Of a stretch of DNA of 64,000 bases, positions 50,248 through 58,782 are shown piece by piece. Made by a program: the position numbers and the translations under genes. The stretch spans positions 62,001-126,000 of the forward strand of contig NZ_JARXYX010000001.1 in assembly GCF_029893585.1 (NCBI RefSeq). The letters run 5' to 3'. Every line of letters starts with the position of its first letter. The first letter of the stretch is position 1. The notes beneath the pieces were generated by a model. It was not told where the DNA came from. It did not search any database and was given only the letters and a program-made list of their open reading frames with translations. This DNA comes from Streptomyces sp. LBL. Its GTDB lineage: Bacteria; Actinomycetota; Actinomycetes; Streptomycetales; Streptomycetaceae.

Positions 50248-51249
50248 GTGACAGGGACATCCTCAAGCCAGAAGGCCGACCGTAAGACGCGCGTCACCGT
50301 ACTGGTGGCGCTCGCGGCGAACCTGGTGATAGCCGTCGCCAAGGCAGTGGGCGGTCTGCTCACCGCATCACCCGCACTGCTGTCGGAGGCCGCGCACTCC
50401 GTGGCCGACAGCCTCAACGAGGTCTTCCTCCTGGCCGCGCTGCGCCGCAGCCGCCGCCCGGCCGACCGGCGCCATCCCTTCGGCTACGGCAAGGAGCGGT
50501 TCTTCTGGTCGCTGCTGGCGGCCGTCGGGATCTTCGTGATGGGCGGCTGCTTCTCCTTCTTCCAGGGCGTCGAGGCCCTGCGCAACGGTGCCGAGGAGAC
50601 GTTCAGCGGGTACGTGGCGGGCCTGATCGTGCTGGGTGTCGCCCTCCTCGCCGAGGGGACCTCGCTGTTCCGGGCCCTGTACCAGGTGCGCCGGCAGGGC
50701 GGGAGCGGTGCGGGTCTGCGCGACCCGGCGCTGCGCACGGTCGTCGCCGAGGACGGCACCGCGGTGCTCGGCGTCACCCTCGCGATGATCGGCATGGCGC
50801 TGCACATGGTCACCGGGAACGTCGTGTGGGAGGCGTCCGCGTCTCTGGCGATCGGCGCGCTGCTCGTGTGCGTCGCCTACGGGTTGGGGCGCGACGCACG
50901 CGCCCAGCTGATCGGCGAGGCCGCCGACCCGGAGTCCAGCGGCCGCATCCGGGCACTGCTGGAGGCCCAGCCCGAGATCGACAGTGTGGAGGCGCTGTTC
51001 ACGATGAAGATGGGCCTGGACTCGGTCCTGGTGGCCGCTCGCGTCGACCTGATGCCCGGCCTGGACAGCGAACGGGTCGAGGAGGTCGCCGTACGGATCA
51101 AGCGGTCGATCGCGAGCATCGTCTCCGAGACGGACCAGATCTTCCTCGACGTGACCGACCGGCCCGCGGCGGAGGCAGGAGAAAGCCCCGCCGCGACGGC
51201 GGAGGCACGAGAAAGCCCCGCCGCGACGGGGGAGCGCGGCGGGGCCTGA
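50248..51249 (+). CDS. Cation diffusion facilitator family transporter
   Basis: 333 aa from GTG 50248. Six-helix CDF exporter for divalent metals (Zn, Fe, Co or Mn): N-terminal VTVLVALAANLVIAVAKAVGG, SEAAHSVADSLNEVFLL and the VVAEDGTAVLGVTLAMIG metal-site helix, then a cytoplasmic ferredoxin-like domain (EIDSVEALFTMKMGLDSVLVAARVDL). The final 30 residues (AGESPAATAEARESPAATGE) come from a 30-nt duplication that contains terminator arms. The Shine-Dalgarno is weak. Confidence 0.88.
   Translation: MTGTSSSQKADRKTRVTVLVALAANLVIAVAKAVGGLLTASPALLSEAAHSVADSLNEVFLLAALRRSRRPADRRHPFGYGKERFFWSLLAAVGIFVMGGCFSFFQGVEALRNGAEETFSGYVAGLIVLGVALLAEGTSLFRALYQVRRQGGSGAGLRDPALRTVVAEDGTAVLGVTLAMIGMALHMVTGNVVWEASASLAIGALLVCVAYGLGRDARAQLIGEAADPESSGRIRALLEAQPEIDSVEALFTMKMGLDSVLVAARVDLMPGLDSERVEEVAVRIKRSIASIVSETDQIFLDVTDRPAAEAGESPAATAEARESPAATGERGGA
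51181..51245 (+). terminator. Hairpin inside the 3' end of the CDF gene, left arm duplicated
   Basis: GCCCCGCCGCG (51215-51225) pairs perfectly with CGCGGCGGGGC (51235-51245), 9-nt loop, ending 4 nt before the last base of the stop codon. The left arm with GAAA before it is also present at 51185-51195 as part of a 30-nt direct repeat. The stem therefore encodes the protein C-terminus. Confidence 0.75.
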
Positions 51250-51258
51250 CGGTCAGGT

Positions 51259-51302
51259 GCCCGGGGGACGCGGGTCCATGCGTCCCCCGGGCAGGATTTT
51301 TT
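51259..51302. terminator. Rho-independent terminator
   Basis: GCCCGGGGGACGC (51259-51271) and GCGTCCCCCGGGC (51280-51292) form a perfect 13-bp stem with an 8-nt loop, followed by AGGA and TTTTTT. It lies between the CDF gene and the convergent Ddn-type gene and can serve both. It is the clearest terminator in the window. Confidence 0.93.
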
Positions 51303-51310
51303 CCGGCGGT

Positions 51311-51760
51311 TCAGTTCCCCTCGACGGTCTCCAGCACGAAGACCGGGATCTCCCGGTCCGTCTTCGTCTGGTAGTCGGCATACGGCGGGAAGGCCGCGAC
51401 CGCACGCTCCCACCACTCGGCCTTCTCCGCCCCGGTGACCTCACGGGCCGTCATGTCCCACTTCGCCGGGCCGTCCTGCAGCTCCACCTGCGGGTCGGCA
51501 TTGACGTTGTAGTACCAGACCGGGTGCTCGGGCGCCCCGCCCTTGGAGGCGACGACGGCGTAGCGGCCCTCGTGCTCGACGCGCATCAGCGGCGTCTTGC
51601 GGAGCTTGCCGCTCTTCGCGCCCCGGGTGGTCAGCAGGATGACGGGCATCCCGGTGTCCATCAGCGTCGTCCCCTTGGTGCCGCCGGAGCTCTCATACAG
51701 CTCCACCTGGTCGCGCACCCACTGCTCCGGGCTCGCTTGGTACTCGCCCTTGAGAGGCAT
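51311..51760 (-). CDS. Deazaflavin (F420)-dependent nitroreductase-family protein
   Basis: 149 aa. Ddn-like split barrel: [44 protein letters not shown] and [10 protein letters not shown]. Family members bind F420, a cofactor made by actinobacteria. The substrate is unknown. Start ATG 51760; the gap upstream to 51974 holds the divergent promoter for the NTF2-like gene. Confidence 0.9.
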   Translation of the reverse strand: MPLKGEYQASPEQWVRDQVELYESSGGTKGTTLMDTGMPVILLTTRGAKSGKLRKTPLMRVEHEGRYAVVASKGGAPEHPVWYYNVNADPQVELQDGPAKWDMTAREVTGAEKAEWWERAVAAFPPYADYQTKTDREIPVFVLETVEGN

Positions 51761-51974
51761 GGCATCCGTCCCATCGTCGTCGTCGATACGGCTTGCTCGC
51801 CACGCGGTTCAACATCGAACCGTGCGGAATTCATCCTTACCGGGTTCCCCTACGACCCCAAACGGCACCCCGCCATTACTTCGGGGGTCATCGCGCCGGC
51901 GGATCACGTACGGCACAGTCGAGAACCATCCGGCGCGACAGCCGTCGGACGGAACCGAACGAGAGGGGAGCGTC

Positions 51975-52457
51975 ATGACGATGACCACCGGCACGACGAC
52001 CCGCGCTGTGGTCGAGGGCCTGCTGCTGCGGATCGGCGAGGGCGACCCGGAGCGGATCGCCGAACTGTACGCCGAGCGGGTCGACTGGGAGCTGAACTGG
52101 CCCGAGGACGCGCACGGCGGCGTCGCGACCCCTTGGATCCGGCACCGTGCCACCCGCGCCGACGCCGCCGCCCACTTCCGGGCACTGGCCGCCCACCACG
52201 TCCCCGGGCAGGCGGCGACGCAGATCGAGCGCATCCTCGTGGACGGCGCCGACGCCGTGGTGCTCGGCGAGATCCGGCAGACCGCCGCGGCGACCGGGCG
52301 CCCCTATCGCGCCAGGTTCGCCCTGCACCTCACCGTCGAGGACGGGCTGATCCTGCGCCACCACGTGTACGAGGACAGCCTCGCGGTGGCCCGCGCCTTC
52401 GCGGCCCCCGTCCCTCTCACGACGGGGCGACCAGCATCCGCACCGCCAGCACCGTGA
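51975..52457 (+). CDS. NTF2/SnoaL-like domain protein
   Basis: 160 aa from ATG 51975 (GGGGAG upstream). Cone-shaped SnoaL-like fold pattern: LLLRIGEGDPERIAELYAERVDWEL, HFRALAAHHVPG, ARFALHLTVEDGLILRHHVYEDSLAVARAF. This is a small-molecule-binding or isomerase fold with unknown substrate. Its last 41 nt overlap the 3' end of the convergent LysE-type gene. Confidence 0.85.
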   Translation: MTMTTGTTTRAVVEGLLLRIGEGDPERIAELYAERVDWELNWPEDAHGGVATPWIRHRATRADAAAHFRALAAHHVPGQAATQIERILVDGADAVVLGEIRQTAAATGRPYRARFALHLTVEDGLILRHHVYEDSLAVARAFAAPVPLTTGRPASAPPAP

Positions 52458-53049
52458 TCACCCCGCTCGACAGCAGCGCCGTCACCAGCCGCCCCCGGTG
52501 CCCGGTCAGCGCCCGCCCCAGCAGGGCGCCGCCCCCGGCGAGCAGCAACTGCCAGCTCGCCGACGCGGCGAAGGCTGCCAGCACGAACACCCCTTGTTCC
52601 AGGGGCAGTACCGCGTCCTCGGCGTGCGTGCCGAGCACCAGGGCCGCGAAATAGATCACAGTGACCGGGTTGAGCAGGGTGATGCCGAGGAGCCCCAGAC
52701 AAGCCCGAACGGGGCCGGGCGGAGACGGATCGGGACGGGTGGCGAGCCGGTGGCCGCGGTACTGGCGTACGGCCGTGACCGCGCCCAGGACCGCCAGCGT
52801 GAGCAGCACCAGCGCGGAGGACAGGCGCAGCGGCCCGAGCACCGGCCGCAGCGCGTCGGCGAGGGCGGCCCCGCCGAGGGTGGCCACCAGCGCGTACAGC
52901 CCGTCGGCGGTGGCGATGCCGAGGGCGGCGCAGACACCGGTCCGCAGGGACGTACGAGCGGTGAGAGAAACCAGATAGCTGCCGACCGCGCCGACGGGAA
53001 CGGCGATGCCGTACCCCGCGAGCAGCCCCGCGACGAGGGCGGCGGTCAT
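52417..53049 (-). CDS. LysE-family amino-acid exporter-like protein
   Basis: 210 aa from ATG 53049. Five or six transmembrane segments: ALVAGLLAGYGIAVPVGAVGSYLV, AALGIATADGLYALVATLGG, LSSALVLLTLAVLGAVTAV, CLGLLGITLLNPVTVIYFAALV and a final VTALLSSGVITVLAVRMLV. The GIxxADGLY and LLNPxTxIYF motifs are typical of LysE/RhtB exporters. Substrate unknown. Confidence 0.86.
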   Translation of the reverse strand: MTAALVAGLLAGYGIAVPVGAVGSYLVSLTARTSLRTGVCAALGIATADGLYALVATLGGAALADALRPVLGPLRLSSALVLLTLAVLGAVTAVRQYRGHRLATRPDPSPPGPVRACLGLLGITLLNPVTVIYFAALVLGTHAEDAVLPLEQGVFVLAAFAASASWQLLLAGGGALLGRALTGHRGRLVTALLSSGVITVLAVRMLVAPS

Positions 53050-53377
53050 GAGCGCGGAAGCGTGGGCCTCCACGGTCGGCCGGGCTGCTGCCGGCAGCGC
53101 ACCGGACAGCAAACGGCGGTCAGCGGTGCGAAGGCAGGGGTCGTAGGCATGGCCAGATCGTGGGGGTGCCGGCCGCGTGGCGGCAACCCGTTTTCCGAGG
53201 TGCGGTCGGGGGAGCGCCGCGCGCGGTGAATCTCGCCCTCCGATTTCCGTCCGTGGAGGGAACGTCCCCGGCCAGATTGCACACACCACCGATCTGGCCG
53301 AACTTGTCGTCGCCCTTTGGATGCCCGGGGCATCTAATAAAGATCTGCACGACGTCCGCACCGTCTGCGAGGTCTTC
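53050..53377. promoter_or_regulatory. P450 upstream region with perfect inverted repeat
   Basis: 328-nt gap. GATGCC-CGG-GGCATC at 53320-53334 is a perfect inverted repeat, 43 nt upstream of the P450 start, immediately followed by a -10-like TAATAA (53336-53341). The repeat would overlap the spacer of that promoter and is a candidate operator. No gene is evident in the gap. Confidence 0.45.
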
Positions 53378-54577
53378 ATGCCGGAAACGGAAACCGTCGC
53401 CTTCCCCCAGGACCGCACCTGCCCCTACCACCCGCCCACCGCCTACGACCCGCTGCGCGACGCCCGGCCGCTGACCCGGATCGCCCTCTTCGACGGCCGC
53501 CCCGCCTGGCTGGTCAGCGGACACGCCGCCGCCCGCGCTCTGCTGGCCGACCGGCGCTTGTCCACCGACCGCACCCACCCGGACTTCCCCGCACCCACGG
53601 CCCGCTTCGCCGCGGCACGCAACCGGAAGACCGCGCTGCTCGGCGTCGACGACCCGGAGCACCAGACCCAACGGCGGATGACGATCCCCGCCTTCACCCT
53701 CAAACGAGCCACCGAGCTGCGCCCGCGCATCCAGCAGGTCGTGGACCAACGCCTCGACGCGATGATCGCGCAGGGACCGCCCGCCGAGCTGGTGAGCGCC
53801 TTCGCGCTGCCCGTCCCCTCGACGGTGATCTGCGCGCTGCTCGGCGTGCCCTACGCCGACCACGACTTCTTCGAAGGGCAGTCCCGGCGGCTGCTGCGCG
53901 GCCCGACGGCCGAGGACACCATGGACGCCCGCGACCAACTCGAGGCGTACATCGGCGAGTTGATCGACCGCAAAGAGAAGCAGCCCGAGCCGGGGGACGG
54001 CGTGCTGGACGAACTCGTCCACCAGCGGCTGCGCAAGGGCGAACTGGGCCGGGACGAGGTGATGTCCCTGGCGATCATCCTGCTGGTCGCGGGACACGAG
54101 ACCACCGCCAACATGATCTCGCTGGGCACCTACACGCTCCTCCAGCACCCGGACCGGCTGGCCGAGTTGCGGGCCGACCCCGCCCTGCTGCCCACCGCGG
54201 TCGAGGAACTCATGCGGATGCTGTCGATCGCCGACGGTCTGCTGCGGCTGGCCACCGACGACATCGAGGTGGCGGGGACGACGATCCGCGCGGGCGACGG
54301 CGTGGTCTTCGCGACCTCGGTCATCAACCGTGACGAGGACGTCTACGCCGACCCCGACACCCTGGACTGGCACCGATCGGCCCGCCACCACGTCGGTTTC
54401 GGCTTCGGCGTCCACCAGTGCCTGGGCCAGAACCTGGCCCGCGCCGAACTGGAGATCGCCCTGCAGACGCTCTTCGACCGTCTCCCCACGCTCCGCCTCG
54501 CCGCCCCCGCGGACGAGATCCCCTTCAAACCCGGCGACACCGTCCAGGGGATGCTGGAACTCCCCGTGACCTGGTAA
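53378..54577 (+). CDS. Cytochrome P450 (CYP105-like)
   Basis: 399 aa from ATG 53378 (GAGG upstream). I-helix AGHETT at 238-243, ExxR E277-R280, heme-binding FGFGVHQC with axial Cys348. Sequence style (DPEHQTQRRMTIPAFTLKRA, VPYADHDFFEGQSRRLL) resembles Streptomyces CYP105 enzymes, which hydroxylate varied xenobiotics and natural products. A ferredoxin gene follows after 12 nt as electron donor. Confidence 0.94.
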   Translation: MPETETVAFPQDRTCPYHPPTAYDPLRDARPLTRIALFDGRPAWLVSGHAAARALLADRRLSTDRTHPDFPAPTARFAAARNRKTALLGVDDPEHQTQRRMTIPAFTLKRATELRPRIQQVVDQRLDAMIAQGPPAELVSAFALPVPSTVICALLGVPYADHDFFEGQSRRLLRGPTAEDTMDARDQLEAYIGELIDRKEKQPEPGDGVLDELVHQRLRKGELGRDEVMSLAIILLVAGHETTANMISLGTYTLLQHPDRLAELRADPALLPTAVEELMRMLSIADGLLRLATDDIEVAGTTIRAGDGVVFATSVINRDEDVYADPDTLDWHRSARHHVGFGFGVHQCLGQNLARAELEIALQTLFDRLPTLRLAAPADEIPFKPGDTVQGMLELPVTW

Positions 54578-54589
54578 GAGGCTCCGGTC

Positions 54590-54790
54590 ATGCACATCGA
54601 CATCGACAAGGACGTCTGCATCGGCGCGGGCCAGTGCGCCCTGGCCGCCCCGGGCGTCTTCACCCAGGACGACGACGGTCTCAGCACCCTCCTGCCGGGC
54701 CGGGAGGACGGCGGCGGCGATCCCATGGTCCGGGAGGCGGCCCGGGCCTGTCCGGTCTCCGCCATCACGGTGTCCGAGACCGTGAGCTGA
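54590..54790 (+). CDS. [3Fe-4S] ferredoxin
   Basis: 66 aa. Cysteines C10, C16 and C54 (VCIGAGQC ... ACPVSAI) match the three-cysteine [3Fe-4S] type used with bacterial P450s; the second cysteine of the 4Fe motif is replaced by Ala/Gly. It sits 12 nt after the P450 gene, so the two form an operon. No ferredoxin reductase is present in the window. Confidence 0.95.
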   Translation: MHIDIDKDVCIGAGQCALAAPGVFTQDDDGLSTLLPGREDGGGDPMVREAARACPVSAITVSETVS

Positions 54791-55376
54791 TCCGGGCAGG
54801 TCGAGGACGCCCGGGCCGAGCCGGATCGGCCTGGGCTCCGTCGTCCGCGGCGGAGGCGCGCCTGCCTCGTCAGTGCGGTCCGTGCGGGGCGAACTCCATG
54901 CCGCACGGCCCCGCGTCCTCGCTCTCCGGCGGTGGCACCCGCCTGGTGGGACGTGATCCGCGTAGACCGGCGGGACACACGCTGTAGTGCAACGTTCAAC
55001 GGTTTGGGCTGTTGTGTCACACGGCCGATCGAATGTCATTTCCGCATACGGTGTCGACACCCGGCAATCCCTAATCGTCCGGAACTTGACGATCCGTCAA
55101 AATGCCGTGCAGGGCGGGCGATGCGTAAAACCATGAGGTGGCTTGTTGTAACTAGCTGGCCTGTGTAAAAGTATGTCTTGTCGGCGCATGGACAATGACT
55201 TTCCCCCCGTGCGCACGAGGCAGCTCCCGCCCGTTCCTTCGCGCTCCAAAAGAGCTGCCCCGGAGCGGATGTTCGAGATGCCGAACCTTGCGCGGACGGA
55301 TCCCGTCGCTTTGCCGATAACGCCCCATACCCCTTGGTATGGACTTTGTGTAATACGCCCTCGGAGGAAAGCCGCC
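54791..55376. promoter_or_regulatory. Long intergenic region with two palindromes
   Basis: 586 nt, notably less GC-rich than its surroundings after 54980. TTGACG-ATC-CGTCAA (55086-55100) and CCATACC-CCTT-GGTATGG (55325-55342) are perfect inverted repeats. The second lies 34 nt before the GTG of the sigma-like fusion gene and is followed by TAATAC (55351-55356), a -10-like box, then GGAGGAAA. It is a likely operator for that gene. No gene is visible in the gap. Confidence 0.5.
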
Positions 55377-57377
55377 GTGAATGACGCAGGCCTGTCGAAT
55401 TCCCCGGCTCCCGCGCGTCCGTCCGACGCCACGGACGCACAACTGAGCGCCGAGCTCAAGAAGTGGAGCGGGGCGACACCGGCGCTGCAACCCGTCGGTG
55501 AACTCCTCGACCGGCACTGGGAAGCGGCCTTCGCCTACGCCCGGCTGTGCACCGACGGCCCGCGCCCCGCGGGAATGCTCACCACCGCGGCATTCACCCG
55601 CCTCTTCGGTGAATCCCTGCGCCAGACCGGGCCGAGTTCCGCCTGGCGGCCCCATCTTCTGGTCACCGTGCGCCGGATCGCCGCGGAGTGGGACACCGAC
55701 AGCAGACGCGAACTGCTGCACCCGCGGTTGAGAACCGGGGGCAGTGGCGGGGACCGGGCCGCGGACCGCCTGCTGTCGCCCACGAACCGCCGGCTGCTGT
55801 CCGGGGCGTTCCAGCGGCTGCCCCAGGCGGCCCGCTGTCTGCTGTGGCACACCGAGGTCGAGGCCGAACCGATCGGCGTACCGGCGGCACTGCTGGGCCT
55901 CGACGAGGAGGGCGCCGACGTCGAACTGCGGCGGGCCCGCGAGCGGCTGCGCGAGGAGTGCCTCCAGGTCCACGGCGAACTCGCCCCCGAGCAGGAGTGC
56001 CGGTACTACGAGCGGCTGCTGGACGTGACCTACCGGCGCGGCGGTGTCGACCTCGACGCCGACCTGCGCGGCCACCTGGAGCGGTGCGGGCACTGCCGGC
56101 ACACCGCGGACCAGCTCCAGCAGTTCAACGAGGGCCTCGGCAGCGCCCTCGCCGAAGCGGTGCTCGGCTGGGGCGCGCACGCCTACCAGGAGACCCGCGG
56201 ACGTTCCCACGCCGCTCCGCAAGAGCCGGAGGAGACTCGGACGCTCCCCGCGGCGCTCGCGGGCGAGCCCTTCTTCCCGGCGCCGCGGGCGGTGGATCCC
56301 TCGATCATGGGCGAGAACTTCGCGCCCGCGACGACCGCTCCGACGTCCATCGCCCCGGCCACCACCCCGGCCACCGGCTCCCGCACCGCCTCCCGGCCAG
56401 GCTCCCGCACCGTCTCCCGCAGATCGGCCCACAGGGCTGCCCGCCGTACCGCCCGCCGCAATCTCGCCGTGGCCGTCCTCACCGTCAGCGGACTGATCGT
56501 CCTGCCGCTGGTCCTGTGGTCCTCCCTCGGCGCCGCGGAGGGAGAGGCGCAGAGCGACGACTCCCGGCCCTCCGAGGCGCCCGGCGCAGGCGCGGGCACC
56601 TCGACCTCCGACCCGTCCTGGGCCGGCTCCGGAAACACGGAGCAGGGCACCGTGCGCGGTCGGCTGCACAACGTCGGATCCGGGCTGTGCGTCGGCGTCG
56701 TCGGCAAGAAGGCCGTCGAGGGCGCCGAGACCGAACTCGCCGCCTGTTCCTCTGACCAGGACCAGCAGTGGTCGTACGAGACGAGCGGCCTGCTGCGCAG
56801 CGTGGAGTCCCCCGGTCTCTGCATGGACTCCCGCCTCGGCTACTCCGTGCGCCTCGCTCCCTGCACCGGCACCCGCACCGGCACGGCGGAGGCCGACGCC
56901 AAGAACATGCGCTACGACTTCACCCTCCAGGGCGCCCTCGTACCGCGCTGGGACCAGGATCTGGCGCTCACCCCCGCAGCCACCGACGCGGCGGGCGCCT
57001 TGGTCGTCAAGACCCGCGACGACGGCTCCGCCCAGCGCTGGGTCGTCGACACCTCCAAGTCCGACCTCCAGATGCAGGTGGTCAACTGGGGCGTAGAGGA
57101 CACTCCGTCGACCCCGTCCGAGGCCAAGCCCACGCTCAAGGCGGCGAAGAGCCCGACGCCCACACCCACCCCGAAGCCGTCCGCGACCCCGTCGACCCCC
57201 AAGACCGCACCGACACCGACATCGCCCCCGATACCGACGCCCCCGCCTTTCGCGGCCGGGCCCTGCCCCTCCTGTTCGTCGGGCGGCCCGTACGGCGGGG
57301 GCGGATACGACGGATACGGCGGATACGGCGGATACGGCGGATACGGCGGGGGCTTCGGCAGCGCCGGACGCCCCTGA
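55377..57377 (+). CDS. Transmembrane sigma-like / anti-sigma-like / ricin-lectin fusion protein
   Basis: 666 aa from GTG 55377 (GGAGGAAA). Residues about 45-200 look like degenerate sigma-70 regions 2 and 4 (FTRLFGESLRQTG, LSGAFQRLPQAARCLLW, VELRRARERLREECL). H233-x3-C237-x2-C240 (HLERCGHC) is the zinc motif of ZAS anti-sigma factors. A single transmembrane helix is at about 362-382 (LAVAVLTVSGLIVLPLVLW). Outside are a ricin-type beta-trefoil (about 424-560, with QQW and QRW), a Pro/Thr linker and a YGG-repeat tail. It could sense a surface glycan; function is inferred. Confidence 0.8.
   Translation: MNDAGLSNSPAPARPSDATDAQLSAELKKWSGATPALQPVGELLDRHWEAAFAYARLCTDGPRPAGMLTTAAFTRLFGESLRQTGPSSAWRPHLLVTVRRIAAEWDTDSRRELLHPRLRTGGSGGDRAADRLLSPTNRRLLSGAFQRLPQAARCLLWHTEVEAEPIGVPAALLGLDEEGADVELRRARERLREECLQVHGELAPEQECRYYERLLDVTYRRGGVDLDADLRGHLERCGHCRHTADQLQQFNEGLGSALAEAVLGWGAHAYQETRGRSHAAPQEPEETRTLPAALAGEPFFPAPRAVDPSIMGENFAPATTAPTSIAPATTPATGSRTASRPGSRTVSRRSAHRAARRTARRNLAVAVLTVSGLIVLPLVLWSSLGAAEGEAQSDDSRPSEAPGAGAGTSTSDPSWAGSGNTEQGTVRGRLHNVGSGLCVGVVGKKAVEGAETELAACSSDQDQQWSYETSGLLRSVESPGLCMDSRLGYSVRLAPCTGTRTGTAEADAKNMRYDFTLQGALVPRWDQDLALTPAATDAAGALVVKTRDDGSAQRWVVDTSKSDLQMQVVNWGVEDTPSTPSEAKPTLKAAKSPTPTPTPKPSATPSTPKTAPTPTSPPIPTPPPFAAGPCPSCSSGGPYGGGGYDGYGGYGGYGGYGGGFGSAGRP
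57300..57356 (+). repeat. GGATACGGC tandem repeat in coding region
   Basis: About five copies of the 9-nt unit GGATACGGC, encoding the GYG-rich tail of the fusion protein (residues about 641-660). Unit length keeps the frame if copies are gained or lost. Confidence 0.88.
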
Positions 57378-57402
57378 CGGGCCCCTCGACCCTGTCGGTG
57401 GT

Positions 57403-58659
57403 TCAGCCCCCGACCACCTGGAGCGAGGCCCACAGCGCCGCCACGGCGGACCCGAGCGCGGCCGGGACGGTGAGCAGGCCGAGCCGGGTGAACTCACCCA
57501 GTTCGACCTCGTGCTCGTGCCGGTGCGCGATGCGCCGCCACAGCAGTGTGGCCAGTGATCCGGCGTACGTGAGGTTCGGGCCGATGTTCACGCCGAGCAG
57601 CACCGCGAGGACGGCGCCGGGGCCGGCCGAAGCGGTCGGCGGCAGCAGGACCAGTACCGCGGGCAGGTTGTTGATCAGGTTGGCCAGTACGGCGGCCAGC
57701 ACGGCGATGCCGAGCAGCGCGGCGAGACCCGTCCCGCTCGGCAGCACGTGCCGCAACGCGTCGGCGAGGCCGTTGTCGACGACCGCGCGTACGACGATGC
57801 CGAGCGCGAGGACGAACGCCAGGAACGTCGGCGACGCCGCCCGCACCACGGTGAGAGGTGTGGCCTGCCGCCGGACCAGTGCCCGGCCGGCCAGCACGAG
57901 CGCTCCTGCCAGCGCGGCCCAGGCCGGCTCGATGCCGAGGGCGGAGGTCATGACGAACCCCGCCAGGGTGCACGCGACGGTCACCAGCGCGAACACCGGC
58001 AGCCCGGGTGTGTCGGCCGGGTCGGGGGAGGGGGCGGTCCGGGTCAGCTCGCGGTCGAAGAAGCGCCGGAAGACCACGTACTCGGCGCTGATCGCGACCA
58101 GCCACGGCAGCGCCATCAGCGACGCGAACCGGGTGAAGCTCAGACCGCTCGCCGCGAACGCCAGCAGGTTCGTGAGGTTGGAGACGGGCAGCAGCAGCGA
58201 GGCCGTGTTCGACAGATGCGCGCTCGCGTAGATGTGCGGCTTGGCGGCGACACCCATCCGGGAGGCGGTGGCGAACACCACCGGCGTCAACAGCACCACG
58301 GTGGCGTCCAGACTGAGAACGGCCGTGATCGCCGAGGCCAGCACGAACACCGCCGTCAGCAGCCTTCCCGGCGATCCCGCCGCCCGGCGGGCCATCCAGG
58401 CCCCGCACGCCCTGAAGAGTCCCTCCACGTCGCAGAAGTGGGCGAGCACCAGTACCGCGGCGAGGAACCCGACCACCGGCCCCAGCCGCTCGGCCTCCTG
58501 CCGCGCGTGGTCCAGCGAGAGCGCCCCGGTCGCGATCGCCACCCCCGCCGCCGGGACCGCGACCACCGCCTCCGGTCGGCCGAAGGGGCGCAGAACGGCC
58601 CAGGCGAGGACGGCGACGAGCAGGACGACGGACAGAGACTCGGCGAGCGGGGTGTTCAG
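57403..58659 (-). CDS. ArsB/NhaD-superfamily permease, probable CTG start
   Basis: About 418 aa if started at CTG 58659 (LNTPLAESLSVVLLVAVLAWAVLRPFG), which has AAGGA 8 nt upstream and restores the first transmembrane helix; an in-frame stop lies 24 nt further up and the first ATG/GTG in frame is at 58566 (387 aa). Ion-transporter fold with 10-12 segments and the paired motifs SNLTNLLAF and NLINNLPAVLVLLP, GVNIGPNLTYAGSLATLLW. Family members export arsenite or exchange Na+/H+; the ion is unknown. Confidence 0.82.
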   Translation of the reverse strand: MNTPLAESLSVVLLVAVLAWAVLRPFGRPEAVVAVPAAGVAIATGALSLDHARQEAERLGPVVGFLAAVLVLAHFCDVEGLFRACGAWMARRAAGSPGRLLTAVFVLASAITAVLSLDATVVLLTPVVFATASRMGVAAKPHIYASAHLSNTASLLLPVSNLTNLLAFAASGLSFTRFASLMALPWLVAISAEYVVFRRFFDRELTRTAPSPDPADTPGLPVFALVTVACTLAGFVMTSALGIEPAWAALAGALVLAGRALVRRQATPLTVVRAASPTFLAFVLALGIVVRAVVDNGLADALRHVLPSGTGLAALLGIAVLAAVLANLINNLPAVLVLLPPTASAGPGAVLAVLLGVNIGPNLTYAGSLATLLWRRIAHRHEHEVELGEFTRLGLLTVPAALGSAVAALWASLQVVGG

Positions 58660-58782
58660 GGCGGGATCCTTCGAACGTGATCAGGTGGAGCCCGCCATCG
58701 AACCAGAACCCGGTAAGAGCTCTGCCAAGCGCCCGAGGCCCGTCGCCCACAGGGGGCGAGGGCTGCGGGGAAGGGCCGTCGG

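Noticed and set aside
55152-57497. 781-codon open frame on the minus strand
   Set aside because: Antisense to the sigma-like/lectin fusion gene; composition is Gly/Arg-rich with no recognisable fold.
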